NCBI GenBank assembly: GCA_002299425.1
Contig: DBNW01000024.1
Location: 1 to 41,959, forward strand
Origin: Methylococcaceae bacterium UBA662
Lineage (GTDB): Bacteria; Pseudomonadota; Gammaproteobacteria; Methylococcales; Methylomonadaceae
Direction: 5' to 3'
Length of the DNA stretch: 41,959 bases
Shown: in pieces, positions 8,434 to 14,573 of the stretch
How the letters are laid out: the number at the start of each line of letters is the position of its first letter
Position numbering within the stretch: position 1 is the stretch's first letter
Notes under the pieces: generated by a model
The model's database searches: none
What the model saw: only the letters and a program-made list of their open reading frames with translations
Told to the model about the DNA's origin: nothing
Position numbers and translations under genes: made by a program

Positions 8434-9204
8434 CTAAATGCCATCCGCACTCTGCAACGCCACCAGGCACAGCACCCGCAACGCGACCGCCAGCATCGGA
8501 TAGTCTTCCAGCGTCAAATTAAGCCTTAACTCACGGGTCAACCAGCGGCCGATCTCGGTGTGGCGGTAATCGGCCGGCAAGCTACGGCATCCGTGCAACA
8601 CACCCAACTGTTTAACCCGATAATAGGAAGCACTGTGCGGGAACTGCTCCTGCAACTGCGACAACGGCAGCGTTTGCCCGGGGTCGGCGCACTGGTGCCG
8701 AATCAACACCTGTTTCTGCCACGTTTCCAGCCCGGCCAAAAACGCCTGTGCCGAAGCGGTCAACTCGGCGCGGCTAAGCCGGTAGTGGGTCAACACCTCC
8801 TCCACCTCGTCCTCGGAAAAACTAAACTCCCGGTGATCGGCCACATTTTCGGCAACGGTCTCGCCCTCGTCATCGCCGGCCAGGCTGTCGGTCAACCCCG
8901 CACCGCGCCGCGCTTCTTTATCAAACTGATCGTTCACATAGTTACGGAAAAAGCCCAACAGATAATTGCCGCTCATTTCCCGTGCTGGGCTATCCCGGCC
9001 CGCCGGCAGCAGCACCTTCTCCAGAAAAAAACCGTTCACATAATCGTCCCGTTCATCCCTAAGACCGTCTAACCAGGCTCTGCGGGCTTTAGTCAGCACC
9101 GCCGCAACCAGGCCGTACAATTCGCCCCATTCCGCTTGATCCAGCGTGCCGCGCCGGTTCCATAACGCCGTCAAGCGGGCGTCAAACTCCGCTTTGCCGC
9201 TCAT
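8434..9204 (-). CDS. Divergent sigma-70/ECF-like protein
   Basis: This is a 256-residue protein with sigma-factor layout. Residues 28-100 are helical and include YLLGFFRNYVNDQFDKEARR (81-100), resembling region 2 where -10 DNA and core RNA polymerase are bound. An acidic linker (109-140) follows. Residues 155-205 resemble a region 4 helix-turn-helix (WQKQVLIRHQC, then LPLSQLQEQFPHSASYYRVKQLG). The extra C-terminal helices (215-256) are not typical. It could be an active alternative sigma factor or a degenerate relative using the fold for another purpose. The start overlaps the upstream small gene as ATGA, and the 392-aa gene follows after 35 bases. A sigma factor beside a protease and an unknown protein parallels RpoE-Csx30-CHAT in type III-E and CalpS-CalpT-CalpL. 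Confidence 0.6.
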   Translation of the reverse strand: MSGKAEFDARLTALWNRRGTLDQAEWGELYGLVAAVLTKARRAWLDGLRDERDDYVNGFFLEKVLLPAGRDSPAREMSGNYLLGFFRNYVNDQFDKEARRGAGLTDSLAGDDEGETVAENVADHREFSFSEDEVEEVLTHYRLSRAELTASAQAFLAGLETWQKQVLIRHQCADPGQTLPLSQLQEQFPHSASYYRVKQLGVLHGCRSLPADYRHTEIGRWLTRELRLNLTLEDYPMLAVALRVLCLVALQSADGI

Positions 9205-9596
9205 GCCGCCCCCGGTTGGTTATTAACCCGGTACAGCCAGTGGGCGATGTTCATGCGCGCGTTTTGCGAAATCACGCCGATTTTGTCGCCCACATTCGGC
9301 CATGCCAAGGTTTCATAGCGGCAATACAAATAAGTCGGGCGGCTATCGGCTTGTAGCCAGCGGACCTCGCCGTCGGCCAGCGCGAAAAACTCCCGGCGGG
9401 CGTTGTGCCGGCTGGTTGCCGGCAACACCAAAACAAACGCATCGCGGCGGATAACCGACAACGTCGGACGGTGGGCCACTGGCGTTGCCCGGTTGCTGCC
9501 GAACTGCAAAAAGCGTTGCGGCGTGGCGAATAAAAAGCCGTCCACGGGATTCAGTGGGGGCATTGCAGACGAAGCGGGGGGTGGGTGTCTCAACAT
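9201..9596 (-). CDS. Small protein, possible PemK/MazF-like fold, first gene of CHAT cassette
   Basis: The frame is open back to a TTG at 9653, but a good promoter -10 box overlaps that point, so translation more likely starts at the ATG at 9596 (AAGAAG upstream) or at 9563. The product is about 120-131 residues and probably beta-rich. The order of elements (FVLVLPATSR, REFFAL, YLYCRYETL, VGDKIGVIS, then a final helix) resembles PemK/MazF-type proteins, which have TS after a strand, a central strand ending in TL, and a G-x-hydrophobic-S near the end. This is a by-eye fold suggestion and it may be neither toxin nor nuclease. Its stop overlaps the start of the sigma-like gene as ATGA. Confidence 0.45.
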   Translation of the reverse strand: MLRHPPPASSAMPPLNPVDGFLFATPQRFLQFGSNRATPVAHRPTLSVIRRDAFVLVLPATSRHNARREFFALADGEVRWLQADSRPTYLYCRYETLAWPNVGDKIGVISQNARMNIAHWLYRVNNQPGAA

Positions 9597-9651
9597 GGCG
9601 GTCTTCTTGGCAAAGTTGGTGTCAAAGCTAATACAGCGAACCTGTTCGGTC

Positions 9652-9681
9652 AATCTAGGCCATCGGCTTAAGAACAGTCAA
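9652..9681 (-). promoter_or_regulatory. Candidate sigma-70 promoter of the CHAT cassette
   Basis: On the - strand TTGACT (9681-9676) and TAGATT (9657-9652) are separated by 18 bases. This fits a sigma-70 -35/-10 pair and would start transcripts near 9645, upstream of the ATG at 9596. It lies about 50 bases past the degenerate end repeat of the CRISPR array, so the cassette could be transcribed on its own or by read-through from the array. Confidence 0.45.
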
Positions 9682-9731
9682 CCGCCCTGCCCTTAATAAA
9701 CCTTACGGCTTTTAACCGAGGGATTTGAAAA

Positions 9732-9767
9732 AAAATTGTGCGAAGTCAGCGGGCGGTGTCATCCGGC
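9732..9767 (-). repeat. Degenerate leader-distal CRISPR repeat
   Basis: Bases 9748-9767 match the final 20 bases of the + strand repeat exactly, while 9732-9747 have diverged. It is followed at normal spacing (36 nt) by the first perfect repeat. This is the main evidence for array polarity. Confidence 0.85.
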
Positions 9768-10786
9768 CGTGACCCTAGGCATGGTTTATGGCAAATGCGC
9801 CATGTCACAAAGCCCTATTAGCGGGCGGTGTCATCCGGCCTATTGCTTGGTTAAGGGAAAACAACATGTTTGCGATGTCACAAAGCCCTATTAGCGGGCG
9901 GTGTCATCCGGCCTCGATGCACACGCCCATGCGGGCGGTGCACATAACGTCACAAAGCCCTATTAGCGGGCGGTGTCATCCGGCACCCCAACCAGGAGCC
10001 CGAAATGAAATTTGCAGCCCAAGTCACAAAGCCCTATTAGCGGGCGGTGTCATCCGGCTTCAAACTCCAGCCCCTCCGCATAGTGTTGGCTGCCCGTCAC
10101 AAAGCCCTATTAGCGGGCGGTGTCATCCGGCCGTTTTTCTGTTCCCGTCTTTGTAGTTCATTTCGGCAGTCACAAAGCCCTATTAGCGGGCGGTGTCATC
10201 CGGCTCATCCCCAGGGGTGTGGGGAACGCTTGCCCGGGGTCGTCACAAAGCCCTATTAGCGGGCGGTGTCATCCGGCTACGTTTTCCCCGGTCATTGGAG
10301 GCATGGTCGCTAAGTCACAAAGCCCTATTAGCGGGCGGTGTCATCCGGCAGTTCAGGCCGAGCCGGTTATGTCCTTGCCTGTGCTGGTCACAAAGCCCTA
10401 TTAGCGGGCGGTGTCATCCGGCCGCCAACCAATCCGGCGTCGTACACCCCCATTCTGCCAGTCACAAAGCCCTATTAGCGGGCGGTGTCATCCGGCAGGA
10501 GTCCCCCAGGCTTTTGTTCTTCGGCGTCAGCGTCACAAAGCCCTATTAGCGGGCGGTGTCATCCGGCAGGAACGCGCACTGGCATTTAGAGCTTTCGAAG
10601 AGGAGTCACAAAGCCCTATTAGCGGGCGGTGTCATCCGGCAATCCAAAAGAGTTAAATTGTGAAGAGGTGTTTAAATGTCACAAAGCCCTATTAGCGGGC
10701 GGTGTCATCCGGCCGTATGTCAAGGCGGCCCTTAATGAGTTTAGGCCGGGGTCACAAAGCCCTATTAGCGGGCGGTGTCATCCGGC
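9732..10786 (-). CRISPR. CRISPR array, 15 repeats of 36 nt (one degenerate), 14 spacers
   Basis: On the + strand each repeat starts GTCACAAAGCCC and ends GTGTCATCCGGC. Perfect copies start at 9804, 9877, 9949, 10023, 10096, 10169, 10242, 10314, 10387, 10461, 10532, 10605, 10678 and 10751. A degenerate copy occupies 9732-9767: its last 20 bases are conserved and its first 16 are not. Spacers are 35-38 nt. Decay at the left end places the leader on the right, next to cas1, so transcription is probably on the - strand. In that direction the terminal repeat keeps its 5' half and loses its 3' half, as usual for leader-distal repeats, and the mature 5' tag would be close to TTTGTGAC. cas1 and cas2 lie just upstream in the same direction and the type III operon lies 4 kb beyond. 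Confidence 0.97.
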
Positions 10787-10996
10787 TCTCCCCGCTCCAG
10801 GCCCGGTCCCATAAGGGCTGCCGGGGTGGGTTTGCGGAACAGCCGGACCAGTTGGCCGGAGACGCGGTATTCTGCCATTGTGTTTTTGTCGTTGCAAGTC
10901 AAATCAATATCTTATGTGCTGAGGAGAAAAACGCCCACAGCCCAGACCGGGCGCGGGCTAAAGCGAGCCGCTAAGCTACGGCGTTAGCTTCCGCAG
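10787..10996 (-). promoter_or_regulatory. Putative CRISPR leader between cas1 and array
   Basis: This is a 210-base gap between the last perfect repeat and the cas1 stop. Polarity of the array makes it the leader. The part next to the repeat is GC-rich, while about 10870-10935 is AT-richer and contains TTGACT-like and TAAGAT-like elements on the - strand, so a promoter is plausible but not clear. Near cas1 there are overlapping small inverted repeats (GTTAGC at 10983-10988 with GCTAAC at 10996-11001), perhaps an end-of-transcript hairpin or integration-factor site. Confidence 0.5.
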
Positions 10997-11974
10997 CTAA
11001 CCGCTCAACCGCCACCAATGCGGGGCGGCCTCGGAGTCATCGAGGTAGCGGGCCCACTGTGCGGTTTGGCGGGCAATCAACTGCCGGTAACTGCTTTGTT
11101 TCCCGCGCCATTGTTTGGGCTGTTGCAGCAACTGTTCCCACGCTTTAATGTACCTACCACGGCAACCGTCTTGCAAGCGGCATTGCCCGTCGCGGACGGC
11201 AAAATCCTCGGCTTGGAAATGCGCACTCAGCAGGCGCACGGCCAAGCGGTCCACAACCGGCCGGAACGGCTCCATTAAATCCAACACCAAAGCCGGTTGG
11301 TCGCCATCGCTGGCATGAAAAAAACCGGCGTAGCGGTCTAGGCCGTATTGGTCAACCGTGGTGGCCGCCTCGCTTTGCAGCAAGGCATAGCCAAATGATA
11401 ACAAGGCGTTGACCGGGTCGGGGGCGGGGCGTTGGCGGCCCGGGAAGGAAAAAAGCCCCCCCTGTAATTTTGCCGCCAAACCGGAAAAATAATGTTTGGC
11501 GGCCTGGCCTTCGTAGCCGCGCAAGCTGTCGAGATTGTCGGCGTGGGGGGCTTGGTCGGCAAAAGTCGCCACGCTGTCGGCGTCGGGCACGCACCAATCG
11601 TCCAGCACCCGTTGCTGGTTGCGGATTTTTGCGACAACCAGAGTTTTGGCCAGCCACAGGCGGCTGTCGGGGGCTTTCAGGAGCTGGTATTGGGCCGCGC
11701 GCCGGTGGACTTGCCCGTGGCCGGAGCTGGCCGGTTGCAAATGCCCCCGTAAGTAGCCGCTTTGGCTGCAAAAAGCGGTGGCAATGCCTTGCCGGAACAG
11801 TTCGCTGATGGCGGCACCGCTAAAGTGGGCGGTGGTGGTGACGGTGATGCGCTGCACTTGCTGAATCGGGTAGACCTGCTCTTGGCCGTCGGTTTTCTGG
11901 ATGACCAGCCGGTTGTTGCGGATGCCAACCCGGCTGCCGGGGTGGTCTATGTACAAGTGGTTGACAAGGGTCAT
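10997..11974 (-). CDS. cas1: CRISPR-associated endonuclease Cas1
   Basis: Cas1 is the spacer integrase that works as a complex with Cas2. The ATG at 11974 is preferred over one at 11986 because it overlaps the cas2 stop as ATGA. The product is 325 residues, normal for the family. The beta-rich N-terminal domain is followed by the helical catalytic domain with the expected metal ligands: E155 in LRGYEGQAAKHYF, H220 in YAGFFHASDGDQP, and E235 in LDLMEPFRPVVDRL. There is no fused reverse transcriptase or Cas4 domain. It ends 210 bases before the CRISPR array, reading towards it. It forms a DUF1232-cas2-cas1 operon with every junction overlapping by 4 bp. Confidence 0.97.
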   Translation of the reverse strand: MTLVNHLYIDHPGSRVGIRNNRLVIQKTDGQEQVYPIQQVQRITVTTTAHFSGAAISELFRQGIATAFCSQSGYLRGHLQPASSGHGQVHRRAAQYQLLKAPDSRLWLAKTLVVAKIRNQQRVLDDWCVPDADSVATFADQAPHADNLDSLRGYEGQAAKHYFSGLAAKLQGGLFSFPGRQRPAPDPVNALLSFGYALLQSEAATTVDQYGLDRYAGFFHASDGDQPALVLDLMEPFRPVVDRLAVRLLSAHFQAEDFAVRDGQCRLQDGCRGRYIKAWEQLLQQPKQWRGKQSSYRQLIARQTAQWARYLDDSEAAPHWWRLSG

Positions 11975-12249
11975 TCGGCTATCCAACAGAGTGGGTCAAT
12001 GGGAGAGGGTGATAACAACGCGGTCTGCCCGGCATGAACCAGAAAACAATGCACGCGCTCATTTTCGGCCAACGGCACTTCTTTCAGTTCGCGGCTCAGT
12101 TGTTGCCGCTGCGCGGCACCGGTAACCGGGCAGTAAAACACGGATTCTTGCAACGGCGTCCCGTATGCTGACAAGTGCTTGAACAACAGGCGGCGCTTGC
12201 GGTTGTCGCTGATGTCATAGGCGACCACCAAGGCGGGGGACGCATTCAT
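11971..12249 (-). CDS. cas2: CRISPR-associated protein Cas2
   Basis: The start at 12249 is set by an ATGA overlap with the DUF1232 gene; a longer open frame upstream belongs to shadow sequence. The product is 92 residues, typical of Cas2. The first strand VVAYDISDNRKRR carries the conserved Asp12, and GTPLQESVFYC follows as the second signature of the ferredoxin-like fold. Cas2 is the dimeric hub of the Cas1-Cas2 integrase. The last strands (ERVHCFLVHAG) are intact. Its stop overlaps the cas1 start. Confidence 0.95.
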   Translation of the reverse strand: MNASPALVVAYDISDNRKRRLLFKHLSAYGTPLQESVFYCPVTGAAQRQQLSRELKEVPLAENERVHCFLVHAGQTALLSPSPIDPLCWIAE

Positions 12250-12611
12250 GCACGGTTCTCCTCGCCAAACCAGCAATGCAGGCGTTGCCGGGCTTTTTCT
12301 TGGGTTTCGGGCGTGATGTACAAGGCCACTTGCGCCAATGCCGCCAGCAATACTGACATGTCGTCGCTGTAGCCGAGTGCGGGGAGGGTGTCCGGAATCA
12401 GGTCGATGGGCATGATGAGGTAACCCAAGGCACCGTATATTATCGCCTTGGCCTTTGCCGGCACGTTCGGGTCTTGGGCTGTATAGTAGAACCACAAGGT
12501 TTTTTCGGTCAGTTCCTTACCGAGTGTGCTGGCCCAACGTTTGAGTTTTTCCCAAAACGAGGCGTCGGTGTATGCAAGGGCGTAGTTGATGGTCATGCGG
12601 AACTTGCTCAT
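12246..12611 (-). CDS. DUF1232 (YkvA-like) membrane protein, coupled to cas2-cas1
   Basis: This is a 121-residue protein. Residues 51-100 contain the DUF1232 signature: AKAIIYGALGYLIMPIDLIP followed by a LGYSDD segment and a hydrophobic helix. DUF1232/YkvA proteins are small membrane proteins of unknown biochemistry. The N-terminal 50 residues are charged and helical and may be cytoplasmic. The gene is the first of an operon in which cas2 and cas1 follow with ATGA overlaps, so it is made together with the adaptation proteins. I know of no standard Cas role for the family. It could tether adaptation to the membrane or simply be a passenger. The ribosome-binding site is weak (AAAGAGAC). Confidence 0.85.
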   Translation of the reverse strand: MSKFRMTINYALAYTDASFWEKLKRWASTLGKELTEKTLWFYYTAQDPNVPAKAKAIIYGALGYLIMPIDLIPDTLPALGYSDDMSVLLAALAQVALYITPETQEKARQRLHCWFGEENRA

Positions 12612-12680
12612 ATCAGTCTCTTTGCAGATTGTTGTTTGGTTATGTCAAAGTCGCGGGCGGCGCTCTAACCGAACGAAAAG

Positions 12681-12956
12681 TCAGTCGGATAACGATTTGT
12701 AAAGCTTATAGCCGCCAATCCCGGCGGTAGCGATCAACGCGGCAGGCCAAGCGGCCGCACCCGCCAAAGCGACTATGCCGCCGGCCATGCCGGCACCGCC
12801 TGCGGCCAGAGAACCACCACCTAGCGCGGCCAACGCCGACGTGGAAGCCGCCGCCCCCGCAAGTCCTGCGGCTTCGGCGGCGACCACGTTGCCAATGCCC
12901 GATAAAACAGCGGTGCAAACGGCGACATAGGCTGGGGTGTGCTCTTGCGTACTCAT
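12681..12956 (-). CDS. Small glycine-zipper membrane protein
   Basis: This is a 91-residue, alanine/glycine-rich hydrophobic protein with GGAG placed five bases before the ATG. Residues about 40-85 contain ALGGGSLAAGGAGMAGG and further small-residue helices, predicted to insert in membrane as one or two packed helices. Nearly the same segment occurs in the truncated protein at the left edge of this window. No enzymatic motif is present. It lies between the DUF1232-cas2-cas1 operon and two coiled-coil protein genes, all on the - strand. A pore-forming or membrane-disrupting effector is conceivable, but there is no direct evidence. Confidence 0.65.
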   Translation of the reverse strand: MSTQEHTPAYVAVCTAVLSGIGNVVAAEAAGLAGAAASTSALAALGGGSLAAGGAGMAGGIVALAGAAAWPAALIATAGIGGYKLYKSLSD

Positions 12957-13037
12957 ACTGGCTCCAAAAAAATTGATCTTATGTGCTTCTATACGGCGGA
13001 AATCGCCGGATTTAAAACGGTTCCGTTAACCTTGCGC

Positions 13038-13568
13038 TTACCCTTGCGAACCTAGCCGGTCGATTTGACTTTCCAGCAGGGTGAGTTCGACATAAATGTC
13101 TTCAAACGCGCGTTGTAGTAATTGCCGTTGTTGGTTTAGCCGGTCGAATTCGGCCGTTAACACGGCGGCAAGTTGGGTGAGCATCCGCTGTTCGATAATC
13201 AACTTGGCTCTGACCGATGGCAGAAAAACAGTCGCTAGCCTAAAGTTATTAGTCTTTTGCTGGCTTTCCACATCCGCGCGATGGCTTTGGGCTTCGGTTA
13301 ATTGGGCGCGGCATTCGGCTAGTTGTCGGTGGATGATGCCGGCCTTGCCGCGTACACACATGCGCTCATCATCAAAACGCTGGTATTCCGCAGCTCGACG
13401 GACTTGTTCCAGATGTTGCTCTAGTTTCTGGCGTTCGCGCTCGGCTTCGCGCTCGGCACGCTCAAGGTCTTCCCGATAATCGCTTTCCGCCTCTTCTTCC
13501 ATCCACTCGCCAATTACATGGGCAGCGGCAACAACGGCTGTTACGCCAAGCGGTAATAGAAACCACAT
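13038..13568 (-). CDS. Membrane-anchored coiled-coil protein, unknown function
   Basis: This is a 176-residue protein with a strong ribosome-binding site (AAGGAG). Residues 1-20 (MWFLLPLGVTAVVAAAHVIG) form a single N-terminal membrane helix. Residues 23-65 are a highly charged continuous helix, rich in E, R and A, followed by further coiled-coil segments to the end. Apart from a single transmembrane anchor and coiled coils no domain is visible. Its start lies just after the stop of the preceding coiled-coil gene, whose end overlaps this gene's ribosome-binding site, so the two are co-expressed and may form one complex. Confidence 0.65.
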   Translation of the reverse strand: MWFLLPLGVTAVVAAAHVIGEWMEEEAESDYREDLERAEREAERERQKLEQHLEQVRRAAEYQRFDDERMCVRGKAGIIHRQLAECRAQLTEAQSHRADVESQQKTNNFRLATVFLPSVRAKLIIEQRMLTQLAAVLTAEFDRLNQQRQLLQRAFEDIYVELTLLESQIDRLGSQG

Positions 13569-13570
13569 GA

Positions 13571-14167
13571 TTATTCTCCTTGCTTTTGCCAGTTGAAGAA
13601 GGGGGTCGCGCTAGGCAGTTGGGCTGGCTGCGATAGGGTTTGTAGCATGCTGTCTAGACTTTGTTGTGCCTTGTTATCGACGTCGGCGATTTGTTTGCCG
13701 ATTTCACAAACCATTTGCACCAACAGTTGCTTGTGTTCAATCGCTAGGTCCGGCGACAGCATGGCGTTGACCGTATTTGCCCGATGCTGCATCAGTTCTA
13801 GCCGGTTTTGGCGGCGGTCGTTCTGTTCGTTGCCGTAAGCCTGTAGGCAGCTTTTCAGCTCAGCTTGCCGGCATTCAAGAGCGGCTATGTGTTCTTTCAG
13901 TGTGTTGTTGAGATAGGCGTGCGCCAGTTTGGCTTGCTCGCGCATGCGCTCAAGTTCGGCTTCGATGCGCTTGGATTCGGCGCGATACTCCAAGGTGCGG
14001 TTATAGGCATCGAACAGACCGCCGACCGGGTTGAGTTTTTGCAAAAGTCCGACCATTCCAGTGGCTTCGCTGGCAGGAAGAAGGGAGGTGCTGATGTTGG
14101 ACAATTGGGTGGCGATGGCGTTGATCATGGATTGATGGCTCCGTTTTTCCCTGTTGATTCGTTTCAT
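13571..14167 (-). CDS. Coiled-coil protein, unknown function
   Basis: This is a 198-residue protein. A short hydrophobic/amphipathic N-terminal region contains GMVGLLQKLNPVGGLFDAYN (about residues 37-56). It is followed by a long coiled coil from about residue 60 to 150 with E/R/L/Q heptads, then a helical tail. Two starts are possible: ATG at 14167, which overlaps a preceding small frame as ATGA, or ATG at 14128, which has GGAG ten bases upstream. No catalytic motif is visible. Its position directly divergent from the type III interference operon and next to another coiled-coil gene suggests a structural partner. Confidence 0.6.
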   Translation of the reverse strand: MKRINREKRSHQSMINAIATQLSNISTSLLPASEATGMVGLLQKLNPVGGLFDAYNRTLEYRAESKRIEAELERMREQAKLAHAYLNNTLKEHIAALECRQAELKSCLQAYGNEQNDRRQNRLELMQHRANTVNAMLSPDLAIEHKQLLVQMVCEIGKQIADVDNKAQQSLDSMLQTLSQPAQLPSATPFFNWQKQGE

Positions 14168-14406
14168 GAGGTTCTTGCGTTAGGGTTATTGGTAATTACG
14201 CGGCTGTTGACCCAATTTAAAAACTTTTTTGCTTGTTTGAAAATTGCGGTAGTTACCCAGTAATACGGCGGGGCAAGTGGCGTTTTAAGATTTATTTTGC
14301 TCCCTCCGATGGTGCCGTAGTTGGCCTTCCAAACGACAATTTGAAAATACCGCGTGTCCCTTGGGGTAGTGGGCTGCTGTGCGGGGGAAACAATTAAATT
14401 AAGCAA
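14164..14406 (-). CDS. Doubtful 80-aa open frame upstream of coiled-coil gene
   Basis: The frame starts only with TTG at 14406 and has no internal ATG. Its stop overlaps the next ATG as ATGA, which is the only support for its being real. The product (80 residues) has no recognisable domain. It may simply be leader or promoter sequence between divergent operons. Confidence 0.2.
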   Translation of the reverse strand: MLNLIVSPAQQPTTPRDTRYFQIVVWKANYGTIGGSKINLKTPLAPPYYWVTTAIFKQAKKFLNWVNSRVITNNPNARTS

Positions 14407-14573
14407 ATAGGCATTGCTCTCGTATCATTAGCAGCCAGTCTAGGGGTGGGTTCGGCGTTTTAATGGCCGGATAGCCAAATTTTTTTAAAAAGCGACGCAT
14501 TAAGCCGTAATGGTGAGCAATGGTGCGCAGGGGTACTGCTTTTTGAATGGGATATTTGTAAAGAGGAGCGATG

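Noticed and set aside
9788..10974. Chains of overlapping + strand open frames with repeated SQSPISGRCHPA or HKALLAGGVIR peptides
   Set aside because: They are translations of the CRISPR repeats in different frames. The regular 36-nt repeats with unique 35-38 nt spacers explain them.
12250..12495. Longer version of cas2 starting at 12495
   Set aside because: The extension lies inside the DUF1232 gene in another frame and reads as a shadow. The ATGA overlap and Cas2 signature place the start at 12249.
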